From an uncultured Oscillospiraceae bacterium (GTDB taxonomy: Bacteria; Bacillota; Clostridia; Oscillospirales; Oscillospiraceae): a stretch of 64,000 bases of DNA. The notes beneath the pieces are model-generated. The model did not search any database and was not told where the DNA came from. It saw nothing but the letters and a program-made list of their open reading frames with translations. The position numbers and the translations under genes were made by a program. Below, piece by piece: positions 42,464-50,971 of the stretch; the first letter of the stretch is position 1; each line of letters starts with the position of its first letter. The stretch covers positions 62,001 through 126,000 of the forward strand of contig CANQXK010000001.1 in the NCBI GenBank assembly GCA_947627715.1. Reading direction: 5' to 3'.

Positions 42464-43327
42464 ATGAGCAAGGATGTTTTGTCCACCATCAGGGCGAATG
42501 CGCCCACCTTTTCCAAGGGACAGCGCAGGATCTCCGATTTCATAATGCAAAACTACGAGAAGGCCGCCTTTATGACCGCAGGGAAGCTGGGCGTCGCCGC
42601 CGGGGTCAGCGAATCGACGGTGGTGCGCTTTGCCGCGGACCTGGGCTATGAGGGCTACCCGGAGATGCGCCGGGCCATGCAGGAGCTTGTGAAAAACAGG
42701 CTCACCACCGTGCAGCGCATCGAGGTGGCCAGGGATCTGATCACGGGGGCGGACGTGCCGGAGACGGTCCTCAACTCCGATATGGTCAAGATCCGCCACA
42801 CCCTTGAGGAGCTTGACAGGGACGAGTTTGCAAGGGCGGTGAACGCCATCGGCCAGGCCAGGACCATCTACATCGTGGGGGTGCGCTCCTCGGCGGTCCT
42901 GTCCAATTTCATGGGCTTCTACCTCAACCAGCTCTTTCCCGACGTCCGGGTGATCTCCCAGAGCGCCTTTTCCGAAATTTACGAGCAGATCCTCCACATC
43001 GGCGAGGGGGACGCGCTGGTGGCCATCTCCTTCCCGCGCTACTCCCGCCGTACCATCATGGCCATGCGCTATGCGCGGGACAAGGGGGCGCGGATCGTCG
43101 GGATCACGGATTCCGATTCCAGCCTTGTGGCCCAGCTTGCCGACGTCAGGCTCTACGCCAGGAGCGATATGGTCTCCTTCCTCGACTCCCTTGTGGCCCC
43201 CCTGAGCCTTATCAACGCCCTGGTGGTGGCCGTGGCGGAAAATTCCGAGAAGGATCTTGAGACCACCTTTGAACGGCTTGAAAACATCTGGACGGAGTTT
43301 GACGTCTATGAGAAATACGAGCAGTGA
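42464..43327 (+). CDS. MurR/RpiR-family transcriptional regulator
   Basis: A 287-residue regulator. The N-terminal helix-turn-helix (about 1-80) has SKGQRRISDFIMQNYEKAAFMTAGKLGVAAGVSESTVVRF in register with the family. A C-terminal SIS sugar-phosphate-sensing domain follows (about 120-250; YIVGVRSSAVLSNFMGFYLNQL and ISFPRYSRRTIMAMRYARDKGA). Such proteins respond to phosphosugars; no sugar-metabolism genes adjoin it. Its end overlaps the flavoprotein gene by 20 nt, so that gene is the likely cotranscribed partner. Confidence 0.9.
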   Translation: MSKDVLSTIRANAPTFSKGQRRISDFIMQNYEKAAFMTAGKLGVAAGVSESTVVRFAADLGYEGYPEMRRAMQELVKNRLTTVQRIEVARDLITGADVPETVLNSDMVKIRHTLEELDRDEFARAVNAIGQARTIYIVGVRSSAVLSNFMGFYLNQLFPDVRVISQSAFSEIYEQILHIGEGDALVAISFPRYSRRTIMAMRYARDKGARIVGITDSDSSLVAQLADVRLYARSDMVSFLDSLVAPLSLINALVVAVAENSEKDLETTFERLENIWTEFDVYEKYEQ

Positions 43328-44558
43328 TCTCGTGGTCATCGGCGGCGGAGCCGCCGGGATGATGGCGGCGGGCCTTGCGGCGCAAAGCGGGCGCTCGGTC
43401 ACGGTCGTCGAAAAGACGAGATACACCTGCCGGAAGCTGGGCATCACCGGCAAGGGCCGGTGCAACCTCACCAACAACACCTCGGTGCGGGAGGTGATCG
43501 CCAACATCCCCCGCAACGGGAAGTTCATGTACAGCGCCGTCACCGCCTTCCCGCCCCAAAAGGTCATGGCGTTTTTTGAATCCCTGGGCGTCCCGCTGAA
43601 AACCGAACGGGGAAACAGGGTCTTCCCCGTGTCCGACAGGGCGGGGGACATTGTGGACGCCCTCCGCGCCTTCTGCCGGGATAACGGCGTCCGGGTGGTC
43701 CATCAGAGGGCGGAGCACATCCTGACGTCGGACGGCCGCGCCGCAGGGGTCGCCTGTGTGGACGGCGGCGGGAAGCCCTGCCGCCTCACCTCCGGGAGCG
43801 TCCTCCTTGCCACAGGGGGCCTGAGTTACCCCGTCACGGGGTCGGACGGCGACGGCTATACCATGGCGCGGGAGCTGGGCCACACGGTGGTCCCCGCCAG
43901 GCCCTCCCTGGTGCCGCTGGAGGCGGAGGGGGACGTCTGCGCCAGGATGCAGGGCTTTTCCCTGAAAAACGCCGGTCTGAAGGTCCTTGACGGCGCTGGG
44001 AAAAAGGTGTATGAGGACTTTGGAGAGATGCTCTTTACGCATTTCGGCGTCTCCGGCCCCATGATCCTGTCCGCCTCCGCCCATATGAGGGACTTTGAGA
44101 AAAACCGCTATACCCTCTACATCGACTTAAAGCCCGCCCTTAACGAGGAGACGCTGGACAAGCGCCTTTTGAGGGACTTTGAGAAATACAAAAACCGGGA
44201 CTTCCAGAACGCCCTGTCGGACCTGGCCGCCAGCAGCATGATCCCCGTCCTTGTGGACCTGTCCGGCATCCCGCCGGAGACGAAGGTGAACTCCGTCACC
44301 CGCCAGCAGCGCCGGCGGCTCCTGACGCTTCTCAAGGCGTTCCCGGTGACGGTCTCCGGCGCGCGCCCCATCGAGGAGGCCGTGATCACCTCCGGGGGGA
44401 TCGACACGGGGGAGATCGACCCGCGCACCATGGAGTCAAAGTTAGTGCCCGGCCTCTTTTTCGCGGGCGAGGTCATCGACGTGGACGCCTACACCGGCGG
44501 CTTTAACCTCCAGATCGCCTGGTCCACCGCCCATGCGGCGGCCAGGAGCGTGGGATGA
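43308..44558 (+). CDS. NAD(P)/FAD-dependent oxidoreductase (HI0933/BaiN-like)
   Basis: A 416-residue flavoprotein. The FAD motif is LVVIGGGAAGMMAAGLAAQSG (residues about 8-28). RKLGITGKGRCNLTNN (about 43-58) is the diagnostic HI0933-family segment, and SGGIDTGEIDPRTMESKLVPGLFFAGEVIDVD is its C-terminal counterpart. BaiN, of the same family, acts in bile-acid 7-dehydroxylation in some gut Clostridia, but most members have no assigned substrate. The ATG 43308 start overlaps the regulator's end. Confidence 0.9.
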   Translation: MRNTSSDLVVIGGGAAGMMAAGLAAQSGRSVTVVEKTRYTCRKLGITGKGRCNLTNNTSVREVIANIPRNGKFMYSAVTAFPPQKVMAFFESLGVPLKTERGNRVFPVSDRAGDIVDALRAFCRDNGVRVVHQRAEHILTSDGRAAGVACVDGGGKPCRLTSGSVLLATGGLSYPVTGSDGDGYTMARELGHTVVPARPSLVPLEAEGDVCARMQGFSLKNAGLKVLDGAGKKVYEDFGEMLFTHFGVSGPMILSASAHMRDFEKNRYTLYIDLKPALNEETLDKRLLRDFEKYKNRDFQNALSDLAASSMIPVLVDLSGIPPETKVNSVTRQQRRRLLTLLKAFPVTVSGARPIEEAVITSGGIDTGEIDPRTMESKLVPGLFFAGEVIDVDAYTGGFNLQIAWSTAHAAARSVG

Positions 44559-44573
44559 GAAAGGACTTGCAGT

Positions 44574-45257
44574 ATGAAACCAGTTTCCATTGCCATTGAC
44601 GGCCCCTCCGGGGCCGGGAAATCCACGCTGGCGCGGATGACCGCGAAAAAGCTGGGTTATATCTATGTGGACACGGGCGCCCTTTATCGGACCGTGGGGC
44701 TTTTTGTCCTGCGCCGGGGCGTGGGCACAAAGGACAGGGAGGGCGTCGCCGCGCTCCTGCCGGAGATCCGCATCGAGATGGCCTACGACGGCGCGGGGGT
44801 CCAGCGTATGCTGCTCAACGGCGAGGACGTGACCGACCTCATCCGCACGCCGGAGGTCTCCATGGCCGCGTCCGACGTGTCCGCCATCCCCGCCGTCCGG
44901 GCGTTTCTCCTGGACACCCAGAGAGATATGGCGAAAAAGCACAGCGTCATCATGGACGGCAGGGACATCGGGACCGTGGTCCTGCCCCAGGCCCAGGTCA
45001 AGATCTTCCTCACCGCCTCCGCCGCCGAACGGGCGCGCCGCCGGTGGAGGGAGCTGCGGGAGAAGGGGATCGACACGGACTACGAGTCCGTCCTGCGGGA
45101 CATCGAGCTGCGCGACCGCAACGACTCCAGCCGGGACATCGCGCCGCTGCGGCCCGCGCCGGACGCCGTCATGTGCGACACCACCGAACACGATCTCGAA
45201 GCCAGCTTCGGGATGATCTGCGACATTATCAGGGAGCGGACGGGCGATGGACTTTAA
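44574..45257 (+). CDS. cmk: Cytidylate kinase
   Basis: A 227-residue CMP/dCMP kinase. AIDGPSGAGKSTLARM (about 7-22) is the P-loop, YVDTGALYRTVGL follows, and VIMDGRDIGTVVLP (about 126-139) is the CMP site. The end overlaps plsC by 11 nt; cmk-plsC-ispH/rpsA is a widespread Clostridia order. Confidence 0.95.
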   Translation: MKPVSIAIDGPSGAGKSTLARMTAKKLGYIYVDTGALYRTVGLFVLRRGVGTKDREGVAALLPEIRIEMAYDGAGVQRMLLNGEDVTDLIRTPEVSMAASDVSAIPAVRAFLLDTQRDMAKKHSVIMDGRDIGTVVLPQAQVKIFLTASAAERARRRWRELREKGIDTDYESVLRDIELRDRNDSSRDIAPLRPAPDAVMCDTTEHDLEASFGMICDIIRERTGDGL

Positions 45258-45864
45258 AAAGCTTCTTTATACCGTACTGCGGTTTCTGGTCAGGATCACC
45301 TACGGCCTTCTGTGGCCCTTCAAGGTGTACGGGCGGGAAAATGTGCCGGAGGGCGCGGCGGTGGTTTGCGCGAACCACACCCACTTCTCCGACCCCTTCT
45401 ATATGGCCTTCGCCGTCCCGGCAAGGTATCACGTGTGCTTCATGGCCAAGCAGGAGCTGTTTCACTCCAGGCCCGTGGCGGGCCTGCTCCGGGCCATCGG
45501 CACGTTCCCGGTCAACAGGGGCGAGGCGGACATGAACGCCATGAAAACCGCTTTGAACGTGTTGAAGTCCGGGAAAAAGCTGGGGATCTTTCCAGAGGGG
45601 ACCCGGACCCACGTTGACGGCGAGGTGAGTCCCAAGGCCGGGGCGGTGAGGCTCGCCCAAAAGGCCGGCGCGCCCCTTGTGCCCATGTTCATCCCGCGTG
45701 AAAAGAAGCTTTTCAAGCGCATGAAGATCGTCATCGGCAAGCCCTTCTCCCTTGAGGGCCTTGGGCGGCTGACACGGGAGGACCTTGAGCGAATTTCCGA
45801 CGAGCTGATGGATAAAATCGCGGCGCTGGGACATACTGAAAGAAAGCGCGGGAGGGCGGCCTGA
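45247..45864 (+). CDS. plsC: 1-acyl-sn-glycerol-3-phosphate acyltransferase
   Basis: A 205-residue membrane-associated acyltransferase making phosphatidic acid. The catalytic HX4D motif is NHTHFSDP (about 41-48), GTFPVNRGEAD is motif II, and FPEGTRTHVDGEV is motif III (substrate binding). It starts inside the cmk end, and its last base overlaps the ispH/rpsA ATG. Confidence 0.93.
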   Translation: MDFKKLLYTVLRFLVRITYGLLWPFKVYGRENVPEGAAVVCANHTHFSDPFYMAFAVPARYHVCFMAKQELFHSRPVAGLLRAIGTFPVNRGEADMNAMKTALNVLKSGKKLGIFPEGTRTHVDGEVSPKAGAVRLAQKAGAPLVPMFIPREKKLFKRMKIVIGKPFSLEGLGRLTREDLERISDELMDKIAALGHTERKRGRAA

Positions 45865-47999
45865 TGGAGATGCGTTTCGCCCGTTCCGCCGGCTTTTGCT
45901 TCGGCGTCAGAAGAGCCGTCCGGCTGGCGGAGGAGGCGGCCTCACAATACGGGCGCTGCGCCTGCCTGGGACCCCTCATTCACAACGACGACGTGGTGCG
46001 CAGGCTCGAAAGCCTGGGCGTGCGGACGGTCCGCTCCCTGGACGAGCTGAGTCCGGGCGAGCCTGTGATCATTCGCAGTCACGGCATCGGGAGGGGGGAG
46101 TACGGGAAGCTCCGCGCCCTGGGCTGTCCCATCATCGACGCCACCTGCCCGGACGTGGCCCGCATCCACCGCCTGGTGGAGATCGAATCCGCCGCCGGGC
46201 GAGAGATCGTGATCATCGGCGAGCGAACCCACCCGGAGGTGGTGGCGCTGTCAGGCTGGTGCGGCGGCTGTGAGGTCCTGGAATCGCCCCAGGAGGTCCA
46301 GGCGTGGCTGGAGAATACCCCAAATCATGGAAATTTACCCCTCTCAGTGGTCTCTCAGACCACCGGCGAGAGAAAAAATTTTGAAAATAGTGTTAAACTT
46401 CTGAAAAAACAGTGTACAAATGCGCAAATCTTTGATACAATATGCAGTACGACGTCAAATCGACAGAACGAGGCCCGCGCTTTGGCCTCCGAAGTGGACG
46501 CGATGATCGTCATAGGCGGACGGCACAGCGCCAATACGGCGAAGCTCGCCCAGGTCTGCAGGGAGTGCTGCGATAAGGTGATCCTCATTGAGAACGCCTC
46601 GGAGCTGGACCTCGCGGAGCTTGAGGGGGCGGAGCGCGTGGGCATCACGGCCGGCGCCTCCACACCAGAGTGGATAATTAAGGAGGTCAACAGGATGATG
46701 AGTGACGAGATCAAGGCTGTGGAGACAGTCGAAGAAGAAACCAAGGCGGCGGCCGCCGCCGAAACCACCGGGGAGGCCGTAGAGGCTCCCGTGGAAGCGG
46801 AAGTGAAAGAAGCACCTGAAGCACCCGAGGCGGAGGCCTCTTTCGAGGAGCTGCTGGAGCGTTCCATCAAAACCTTACATACGGGGGAGAAGGTCCGCGG
46901 CGTGATCACATCGATCACCCCGTCCGAGATCTCCGTAGATTTGGGAACGAAGCAGTCCGGATATATTCCCATCTCGGAGTTCACCGACGAGGCGGGCGTC
47001 AATGTCAACGATCTTATTCACGTCGGCGATGAGATCGAGGCCTTTGTCATGCGCGTCAACGATGTGGACGGCGTTGTCATGCTCTCCAAAAAGCGCCTTG
47101 ACAGCGTGAAGAATTGGGACAGCATCGTGGAAGCCCGCGCCAACCGCGCCGTGGTGGAGGGCGTTGTCGTGGAGGAGAACAAGGGCGGCATTGTGGTCAA
47201 CTGCAAGGGCGTGCGCGTGTTCGTGCCCGCCTCTCAGTCCGGCCTTCCCAAGGAGGCCCCCATGTCCGAGCTTCTCAAGAAGCACGTCAAGCTGCGCATC
47301 ACCGAGGTCAACCAGCCCCGCAAGCGCGTGGTGGGTTCCATCCGCGCGGTCGCCTATGAGGAGCGCCGCGCCAAGGCTGAGGCCACCTGGAACGAGATCG
47401 AGGTGGGCAAGCGGTATCACGGCGTGGTCAAGTCCCTCACCTCCTTCGGCGCTTTCGTGGACATCGGCGGCGTGGACGGCATGGTCCATGTGTCCGAGCT
47501 TAGCTGGAAGCGCATCCACCAGCCCTCCGAGGTGCTGAAGGTGGGCGACGAGATCGACGTCTACGTCATCTCCTTCGACAAGGAGAACCGCAAGATCTCC
47601 CTGGGCTACAAGGATCCCAACGAGAACCCCTGGGTCAAGTTCACCAGCGCGTATTCCGAGGGTTCCGTGGCGGAGGTTCGGATCGTCAAGCTCATGACCT
47701 TCGGCGCTTTCGCCGAGATCATCCCCGGCGTGGACGGCCTCATCCACATCTCCCAGATCGCCGACCGCCGTATCGGCAAGCCGGATGACGTCCTCTCCGA
47801 GGGGGACGTGGTCAAGGCCAAGATCATCAAGATCGACAACGAGAACAAGAAGGTCTCCCTCTCCATCCGCGCCCTCACCGAGGCCGCCGCCCCTGTGGCC
47901 GCGCCTGTGGCGGAGGAGCCGGCGGATGACAGCGACGAGCCGGCCGTTGTCTACGACACCGAAAACCCGCCCGCTCCAGAGGACCTTCCCCAGGAGTAA
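45864..47999 (+). CDS. ispH: IspH-ribosomal protein S1 fusion
   Basis: A 711-residue fusion. Residues 1 to about 275 are IspH (4-hydroxy-3-methylbut-2-enyl diphosphate reductase), with iron-sulfur Cys12 (GFCFGVRRAV), Cys95 (DATCPD) and Cys194 (ICSTTSNRQ). A Glu/Ala-rich linker spans about 283-330. Residues about 330-690 hold four S1 RNA-binding domains, e.g. GVVKSLTSFGAFVDIGG and IVKLMTFGAFAEIIPG. This bifunctional arrangement is well known in Clostridia. It makes isoprenoid precursors and helps the ribosome bind mRNA. AT-rich codons at about 46320-46445 may include an internal promoter for the S1 part. Confidence 0.95.
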   Translation: MEMRFARSAGFCFGVRRAVRLAEEAASQYGRCACLGPLIHNDDVVRRLESLGVRTVRSLDELSPGEPVIIRSHGIGRGEYGKLRALGCPIIDATCPDVARIHRLVEIESAAGREIVIIGERTHPEVVALSGWCGGCEVLESPQEVQAWLENTPNHGNLPLSVVSQTTGERKNFENSVKLLKKQCTNAQIFDTICSTTSNRQNEARALASEVDAMIVIGGRHSANTAKLAQVCRECCDKVILIENASELDLAELEGAERVGITAGASTPEWIIKEVNRMMSDEIKAVETVEEETKAAAAAETTGEAVEAPVEAEVKEAPEAPEAEASFEELLERSIKTLHTGEKVRGVITSITPSEISVDLGTKQSGYIPISEFTDEAGVNVNDLIHVGDEIEAFVMRVNDVDGVVMLSKKRLDSVKNWDSIVEARANRAVVEGVVVEENKGGIVVNCKGVRVFVPASQSGLPKEAPMSELLKKHVKLRITEVNQPRKRVVGSIRAVAYEERRAKAEATWNEIEVGKRYHGVVKSLTSFGAFVDIGGVDGMVHVSELSWKRIHQPSEVLKVGDEIDVYVISFDKENRKISLGYKDPNENPWVKFTSAYSEGSVAEVRIVKLMTFGAFAEIIPGVDGLIHISQIADRRIGKPDDVLSEGDVVKAKIIKIDNENKKVSLSIRALTEAAAPVAAPVAEEPADDSDEPAVVYDTENPPAPEDLPQE
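46413..46441 (+). promoter_or_regulatory. Possible internal promoter in ispH part
   Basis: TGTACA (46413-46418), 17-bp spacer, TACAAT (46436-46441), inside an AT-rich island of the otherwise GC-rich gene. It lies about 240 nt before the linker, so it could give a separate S1 transcript. Inferred only. Confidence 0.4.
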
Positions 48000-48017
48000 G
48001 CATTTTCTGAATTTTCC

Positions 48018-48047
48018 CATAAGCGGCAACTTCTGTTGCCGCTTATG
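48018..48047. other. Perfect hairpin after ispH/rpsA
   Basis: CATAAGCGGCAAC and GTTGCCGCTTATG form a perfect 13-bp stem around TTCT. No U-run follows, so it is either an incomplete terminator or a message-stabilising or read-through structure between rpsA and ispD. Confidence 0.55.
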
Positions 48048-48091
48048 AATTATCCGGCGTTTCACATCATATTCTCCAGTGAGGTGCGTTT

Positions 48092-48838
48092 ATGGGCGTT
48101 AAGAGGATCATGGCAAAGGTATTCAAAAGGGCTGTCACGTGGGACGTGCTTCCCTTCGGGACGGTGATCATCGCCGCCGCCGGCGCGTCCGAGCGCATGG
48201 GGGGAGAGGACAAGATCTTTGCCGAACTTGGGGGCCTCCCCGTCCTCGGCTGGTCGCTGAGAGCGTTTCAGGAAAGCCCCTACGTACAGGAGATCGTCGT
48301 GGTGACACGCGGCGAGTCCATCGTGGAGGCCGCGGACCTGTGCGTCGAGCTGGAGATCGCCAAGGCCACCAAGGTCCTGTGCGGAGGGGAGACCAGGCTT
48401 GAATCGGTGCTGATCGGGGTCAACGAGGCCAGCGCCAAGGCCGAGTACATCGCGGTACACGACGGGGCGCGCCCCCTTGTCAGCCGGGAGGTCATCGACG
48501 GCGCGTTCCGCAAGGCCGCCCAGTTTACCGCCGCCGCCCCGGCGGTGCCGGTCAACGACACCGTGAAAATGGGCGAAAACGGCTTCGTCACCAGGACCCC
48601 GGAGAGGGACAGCCTGTTCGCCGTCCAGACCCCCCAGGTGTTCCGGGCGGACATTTTGAAGGCCGCTTTGCACAACGCAAAGATCAAGGGCCTTGCCGTC
48701 ACCGACGACTGCGGCGCGGTGGAGGCCATCGGCGTCCATCCGGCGCTGAGCCAGGGTTCCTTTGAGAACATCAAGATCACACGGCCTCTGGACCTGAAAG
48801 TCGCCGAGGCCATCCTTGAGATGAGGGCGGAAAAATGA
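48092..48838 (+). CDS. ispD: 2-C-methyl-D-erythritol 4-phosphate cytidylyltransferase
   Basis: A 248-residue enzyme of the MEP isoprenoid pathway. AAAGASERMGGEDKIFAELGGLP (about 28-50) is the nucleotide-binding loop, AVHDGARPLVSREVI the catalytic-core signature, and LFAVQTPQVFRADIL the substrate part. The first 20 residues (VKRIMAKVFKRAVTW) are an extra basic segment; GTGAGG before ATG 48092 supports it. It overlaps ispF by 4 nt (ATGA). Confidence 0.95.
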   Translation: MGVKRIMAKVFKRAVTWDVLPFGTVIIAAAGASERMGGEDKIFAELGGLPVLGWSLRAFQESPYVQEIVVVTRGESIVEAADLCVELEIAKATKVLCGGETRLESVLIGVNEASAKAEYIAVHDGARPLVSREVIDGAFRKAAQFTAAAPAVPVNDTVKMGENGFVTRTPERDSLFAVQTPQVFRADILKAALHNAKIKGLAVTDDCGAVEAIGVHPALSQGSFENIKITRPLDLKVAEAILEMRAEK

Positions 48839-49326
48839 GGATCGGTCACGGCTATGACGTACATAGGCTGGCGCCCGGCAGACGGCTGGTGCTGGGCGGG
48901 GTTGAGATCCCCTGCGAGCTGGGGCTGGAGGGCCACTCCGACGCCGACGCGGCCACCCACGCACTGATGGACGCCCTTTTGGGCGCGGCGGGCCTGGGGG
49001 ACATCGGCAAGCTCTTCCCGGACACCGACAGCCGCACCCTCAACATCGACAGCCTGAAGCTCCTGGACCAGGTGACGGAGCTTGTCCGCTCAAAGGGCTT
49101 TCGCGTGGGCAACGCCGACGTCACCATCGTGGCGCAGGCCCCGAAGCTCTCGCCGTATACGGAGAAGATGGCCGCCGTGCTGGCCGCGCACCTTCACGTG
49201 GAGGCCGGCCGGGTCAACGTCAAGGCCACCACCGAGGAGCATCTGGGAGAAGTCAGCACAAAGGGCATCGCCGCCCACGCGGTGGTCCTGCTTGAGGAGG
49301 TCCGCCCCCGGACAAGGGCGCTCTGA
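48835..49326 (+). CDS. ispF: 2-C-methyl-D-erythritol 2,4-cyclodiphosphate synthase
   Basis: A 163-residue MEP-pathway enzyme. GYDVHRLAPGR contains the zinc ligands Asp and His, and LEGHSDADAATHALMDALLGA (about 31-51) has the third His and the active-site motif; DIGKLFPDTD follows. It is directly coupled to ispD, so ispH, ispD and ispF lie within 3.5 kb. Confidence 0.96.
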   Translation: MRIGHGYDVHRLAPGRRLVLGGVEIPCELGLEGHSDADAATHALMDALLGAAGLGDIGKLFPDTDSRTLNIDSLKLLDQVTELVRSKGFRVGNADVTIVAQAPKLSPYTEKMAAVLAAHLHVEAGRVNVKATTEEHLGEVSTKGIAAHAVVLLEEVRPRTRAL

Positions 49327-49418
49327 ACGCAAAAAGGTTAAACATTCCCATCCTTCCGGCATAGTATGTTGTGACCGCCGTTTTCGGTCACCATACCTCC
49401 GGGAGGATGTTTTTATCT

Positions 49419-49673
49419 ATGGAAAGCTACTATCTGACCTGCCGCTCGCTGACCTACGCCCAAAAGGTTTCCAGGGCGCTGACGGCGGCACGTATTAAGA
49501 ATATGATCGTGAGGACCACGCAGAGTATGTCGCGGGAGGGGTGCGGGTACGCCGTGCGGGTGTCGCCGGAGGGGCTGACCTCGGCTCTGGCGGCGCTGGC
49601 CGCCGCGTCGATCCCGCCCAAGCGCGTCTTTCTCCTGCACCGGGGCGGCATGGCCGAGGAGGTGTCGTTTTGA
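49419..49673 (+). CDS. DUF3343 protein (putative Se/S carrier-like)
   Basis: An 84-residue protein starting MESYYLTCRSLTYAQKVSRA. It matches DUF3343, small proteins often found beside cysteine-desulfurase-like or selenium genes and sometimes called Se/S carrier-like. Cys8 and a Cys in REGCGYAVRV are candidates for binding. GGGAGG lies 12 nt before the ATG; an ATG at 49407 directly abuts that site and is less likely. Its stop overlaps the next gene's TTG. Confidence 0.8.
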   Translation: MESYYLTCRSLTYAQKVSRALTAARIKNMIVRTTQSMSREGCGYAVRVSPEGLTSALAALAAASIPPKRVFLLHRGGMAEEVSF

Positions 49674-50794
49674 TCTATCTTGACGCGGCCGCCACCAGCT
49701 TCCAGAAGCCCGCCGCCGTTGAACGCGCCATGTCGGAGGCCCTTCGCACCATGTCAAGCCCCGGACGGGGAGGCCACGCCCTGGCTTCCCGCGCCGAGGG
49801 AAAGCTCTATGAGTGCCGCGAGAGGGCGGCGGCGCTCTTCAACGTCCCCGACGTGGAGCGCGTCGCCGTGACCTTCAACGCCACCCACGGGCTGAATATC
49901 GCCATCCGCAGCCTTGTCCGCCCCGGCGACCGGGTGGTCATCTCCGGGTACGAGCACAACTCGGTGCTGCGCCCTCTGAACGCCGCCGGGGCGCAGATCA
50001 GCGTCGCCTCCGGCCCCGTATTCGACTACGAGGCGGCCCTTCTCGCCTTCGACAGGCTCATGGACCGGGAGACGAAATGCGTGGTCATTAACCACGTCTC
50101 CAACGTCTTTGGCTTTGAGCTGCCGGTCTATGAGGTCGCAGAGCTTTGCCGCGCCAGGGGAGTGCCGTTGATCGTGGACGCCTCCCAGTCGGCGGGGGTC
50201 CTGAAGGTGGACGCGGGGGCGCTGGGGGCGGACTTCATCGCCATGCCGGGGCATAAGGGCCTTTACGGCCCCCAGGGCACGGGTCTGCTCATCGCCTCGG
50301 AAAACGCTTTGCCCCTCCTGTACGGCGGGAGCGGAAGCGACTCTCTAAATCCCGGAATGCCGGATTTTCTGCCGGATAAGCTGGAGGCCGGCACCCACAA
50401 TATGCCGGGGATCGCGGGGCTGTGCGCCGGAATGGCCTTCGTCCAGAGCCAGACCCCGGAGAAGATCGCCGCCCACGAGCGGGCGCTGATACGCCATTTG
50501 GCAGGGGAGCTTGCGAAGATTTGGGGGGTCCATGTCTTCTCCGATGCGAAAGGGATGCATCAAACGGGGGTCCTCTCCTTTGAATTTGACAGTCTCTCCA
50601 GCGAGGAGGCGGGGGAGAGGCTTTCAAACCTGGGCTTCGCCGTCCGGGCCGGGCTTCATTGCTCGCCCCTTGCCCACAGGACCGTGGGCACCGTAAAACG
50701 CGGGACGGTGCGAGCCAGCGTATCGGCCTTCAACACAAAAAGGGAGATGGACGCCTTTGCCGAGACGGTGGAACGGATGGCGCGGGACGGTTGA
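49670..50794 (+). CDS. Class V aminotransferase, cysteine desulfurase-like (TIGR01977-type)
   Basis: A 374-residue PLP protein. MIYLDAAATSFQKPAAVERA at the start and the cofactor Lys in AMPGHKGLYGPQGTG (about 185-199) identify the family, with the usual EHNSVLRPL and DASQSAG motifs. It has Cys in AGLHCSPLAHRT (about 326) where sulfur would be taken from cysteine. The start is TTG at 49670 with AGGAGGTG 5 nt before it. The DUF3343 pair suggests selenium or sulfur transfer. Confidence 0.85.
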   Translation: MIYLDAAATSFQKPAAVERAMSEALRTMSSPGRGGHALASRAEGKLYECRERAAALFNVPDVERVAVTFNATHGLNIAIRSLVRPGDRVVISGYEHNSVLRPLNAAGAQISVASGPVFDYEAALLAFDRLMDRETKCVVINHVSNVFGFELPVYEVAELCRARGVPLIVDASQSAGVLKVDAGALGADFIAMPGHKGLYGPQGTGLLIASENALPLLYGGSGSDSLNPGMPDFLPDKLEAGTHNMPGIAGLCAGMAFVQSQTPEKIAAHERALIRHLAGELAKIWGVHVFSDAKGMHQTGVLSFEFDSLSSEEAGERLSNLGFAVRAGLHCSPLAHRTVGTVKRGTVRASVSAFNTKREMDAFAETVERMARDG

Positions 50795-50971
50795 CGCCCC
50801 GCGCTTTTTGATGGCGGTCTTAGGAAAACCTTTATCATTTCTTTTCAAAATGATAATAAATTCGCTGTTGCCAAACGCGCCGGTTTGTATTATAATGATA
50901 ATTTAGATAAATGTGTAAATGCGCACATTTTTGTTCATACGTGGATCGCACAGAGGGAAAGAGGGGCGGCT
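50795..50971 (+). other. Leader with inverted repeat and promoter region
   Basis: 177 bp without a gene. It holds a 9-bp inverted repeat TTATCATTT/AAATGATAA (50832-50856, 7-nt spacer) and the cdaA promoter at 50868-50896. GATAAT-type hexamers recur around the -10. Confidence 0.5.
50868..50896 (+). promoter_or_regulatory. Promoter of cdaA-cdaR
   Basis: TTGCCA (50868-50873), 17-bp spacer, TATAAT (50891-50896), 75 nt before the cdaA start. Confidence 0.82.
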
